A DNA stretch of 15,083 nucleotides from an uncultured Mucilaginibacter sp. GTDB taxonomy: Bacteria; Bacteroidota; Bacteroidia; Sphingobacteriales; Sphingobacteriaceae. Of this stretch, positions 14,329-15,083 are shown piece by piece (position 1 is the stretch's first letter; every line of letters begins with the position of its first letter). The notes under the pieces were generated by a model that did not search any database, had not been told where the DNA came from, and saw only the letters and a list, made by a program, of their open reading frames with translations. A program made the position numbers and the translations under genes. The stretch covers positions 1-15,083 of the forward strand of contig NZ_CAMLHX010000077.1 of NCBI RefSeq assembly GCF_946479965.1, read 5' to 3'.

Positions 14329-15083
<755 letters not shown>

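Overview
The window looks like a chromosome segment from a Bacteroidota bacterium, most likely Sphingobacteriaceae (Mucilaginibacter/Pedobacter-like). This rests on a short primary sigma factor without region 1.1, promoter boxes matching the Bacteroidota -7 element TAnnTTTG, weak or absent Shine-Dalgarno sequences, a DUF4369-type N-terminus fused to a TlpA-like thioredoxin domain, and moderate GC content. The genus is an inference from gene style; no database comparison was made.

Layout. Positions 1-327 hold the C-terminal end of dihydrolipoyl dehydrogenase. Next comes a free-standing four-helix-bundle (23S rRNA intervening-sequence type) gene at 420-788, enclosed by heptanucleotide repeat arrays in inverted orientation. 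The right-hand array runs into the start codon of a metallo-beta-lactamase-fold hydrolase (841-1680). The primary sigma factor gene follows (1818-2678) with its own -7 box and terminator. A plus-strand cluster then has a small membrane protein overlapping an ABC ATPase, followed 12 bases later by a PhzF-family enzyme (2778-4569). An RluA-type pseudouridine synthase converges on it almost stop to stop (4573-5298, minus).

An Ala/Lys-rich histone-H1- or LEA-like protein (5453-5920, plus) and a PhoB/OmpR-type response regulator (5973-6662, minus) converge on one bidirectional terminator. The regulator's upstream region carries three TTAACA-like boxes spaced exactly 11 bp apart. Upstream on the minus strand, gatB and a thioredoxin-domain lipoprotein gene are joined by an ATGA overlap (6756-9349). 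An intergenic stretch with a perfect 28-bp inverted repeat separates them from alaS (9555-12194, minus). Divergent from alaS is a PIG3-type quinone oxidoreductase (12295-13275). It converges on a six-helix membrane protein that resembles a histidine-kinase sensor module with no kinase attached (13295-13912, minus). A 419-base non-coding stretch then leads to the promoter, leader and first 250 codons of atpD.

Most of the content is housekeeping: energy metabolism (lpd, atpD), translation (gatB, alaS, rluA-type) and transcription (rpoD). The parts that invite a second look are the repeat-enclosed four-helix-bundle gene, the phased boxes upstream of the response regulator, the stand-alone sensor-like membrane protein, the two-gene ABC unit, and the repeat elements between gatB and alaS. 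No complete, clearly new multi-gene system is evident. The repeat-enclosed four-helix-bundle locus is the best candidate for an under-described element.
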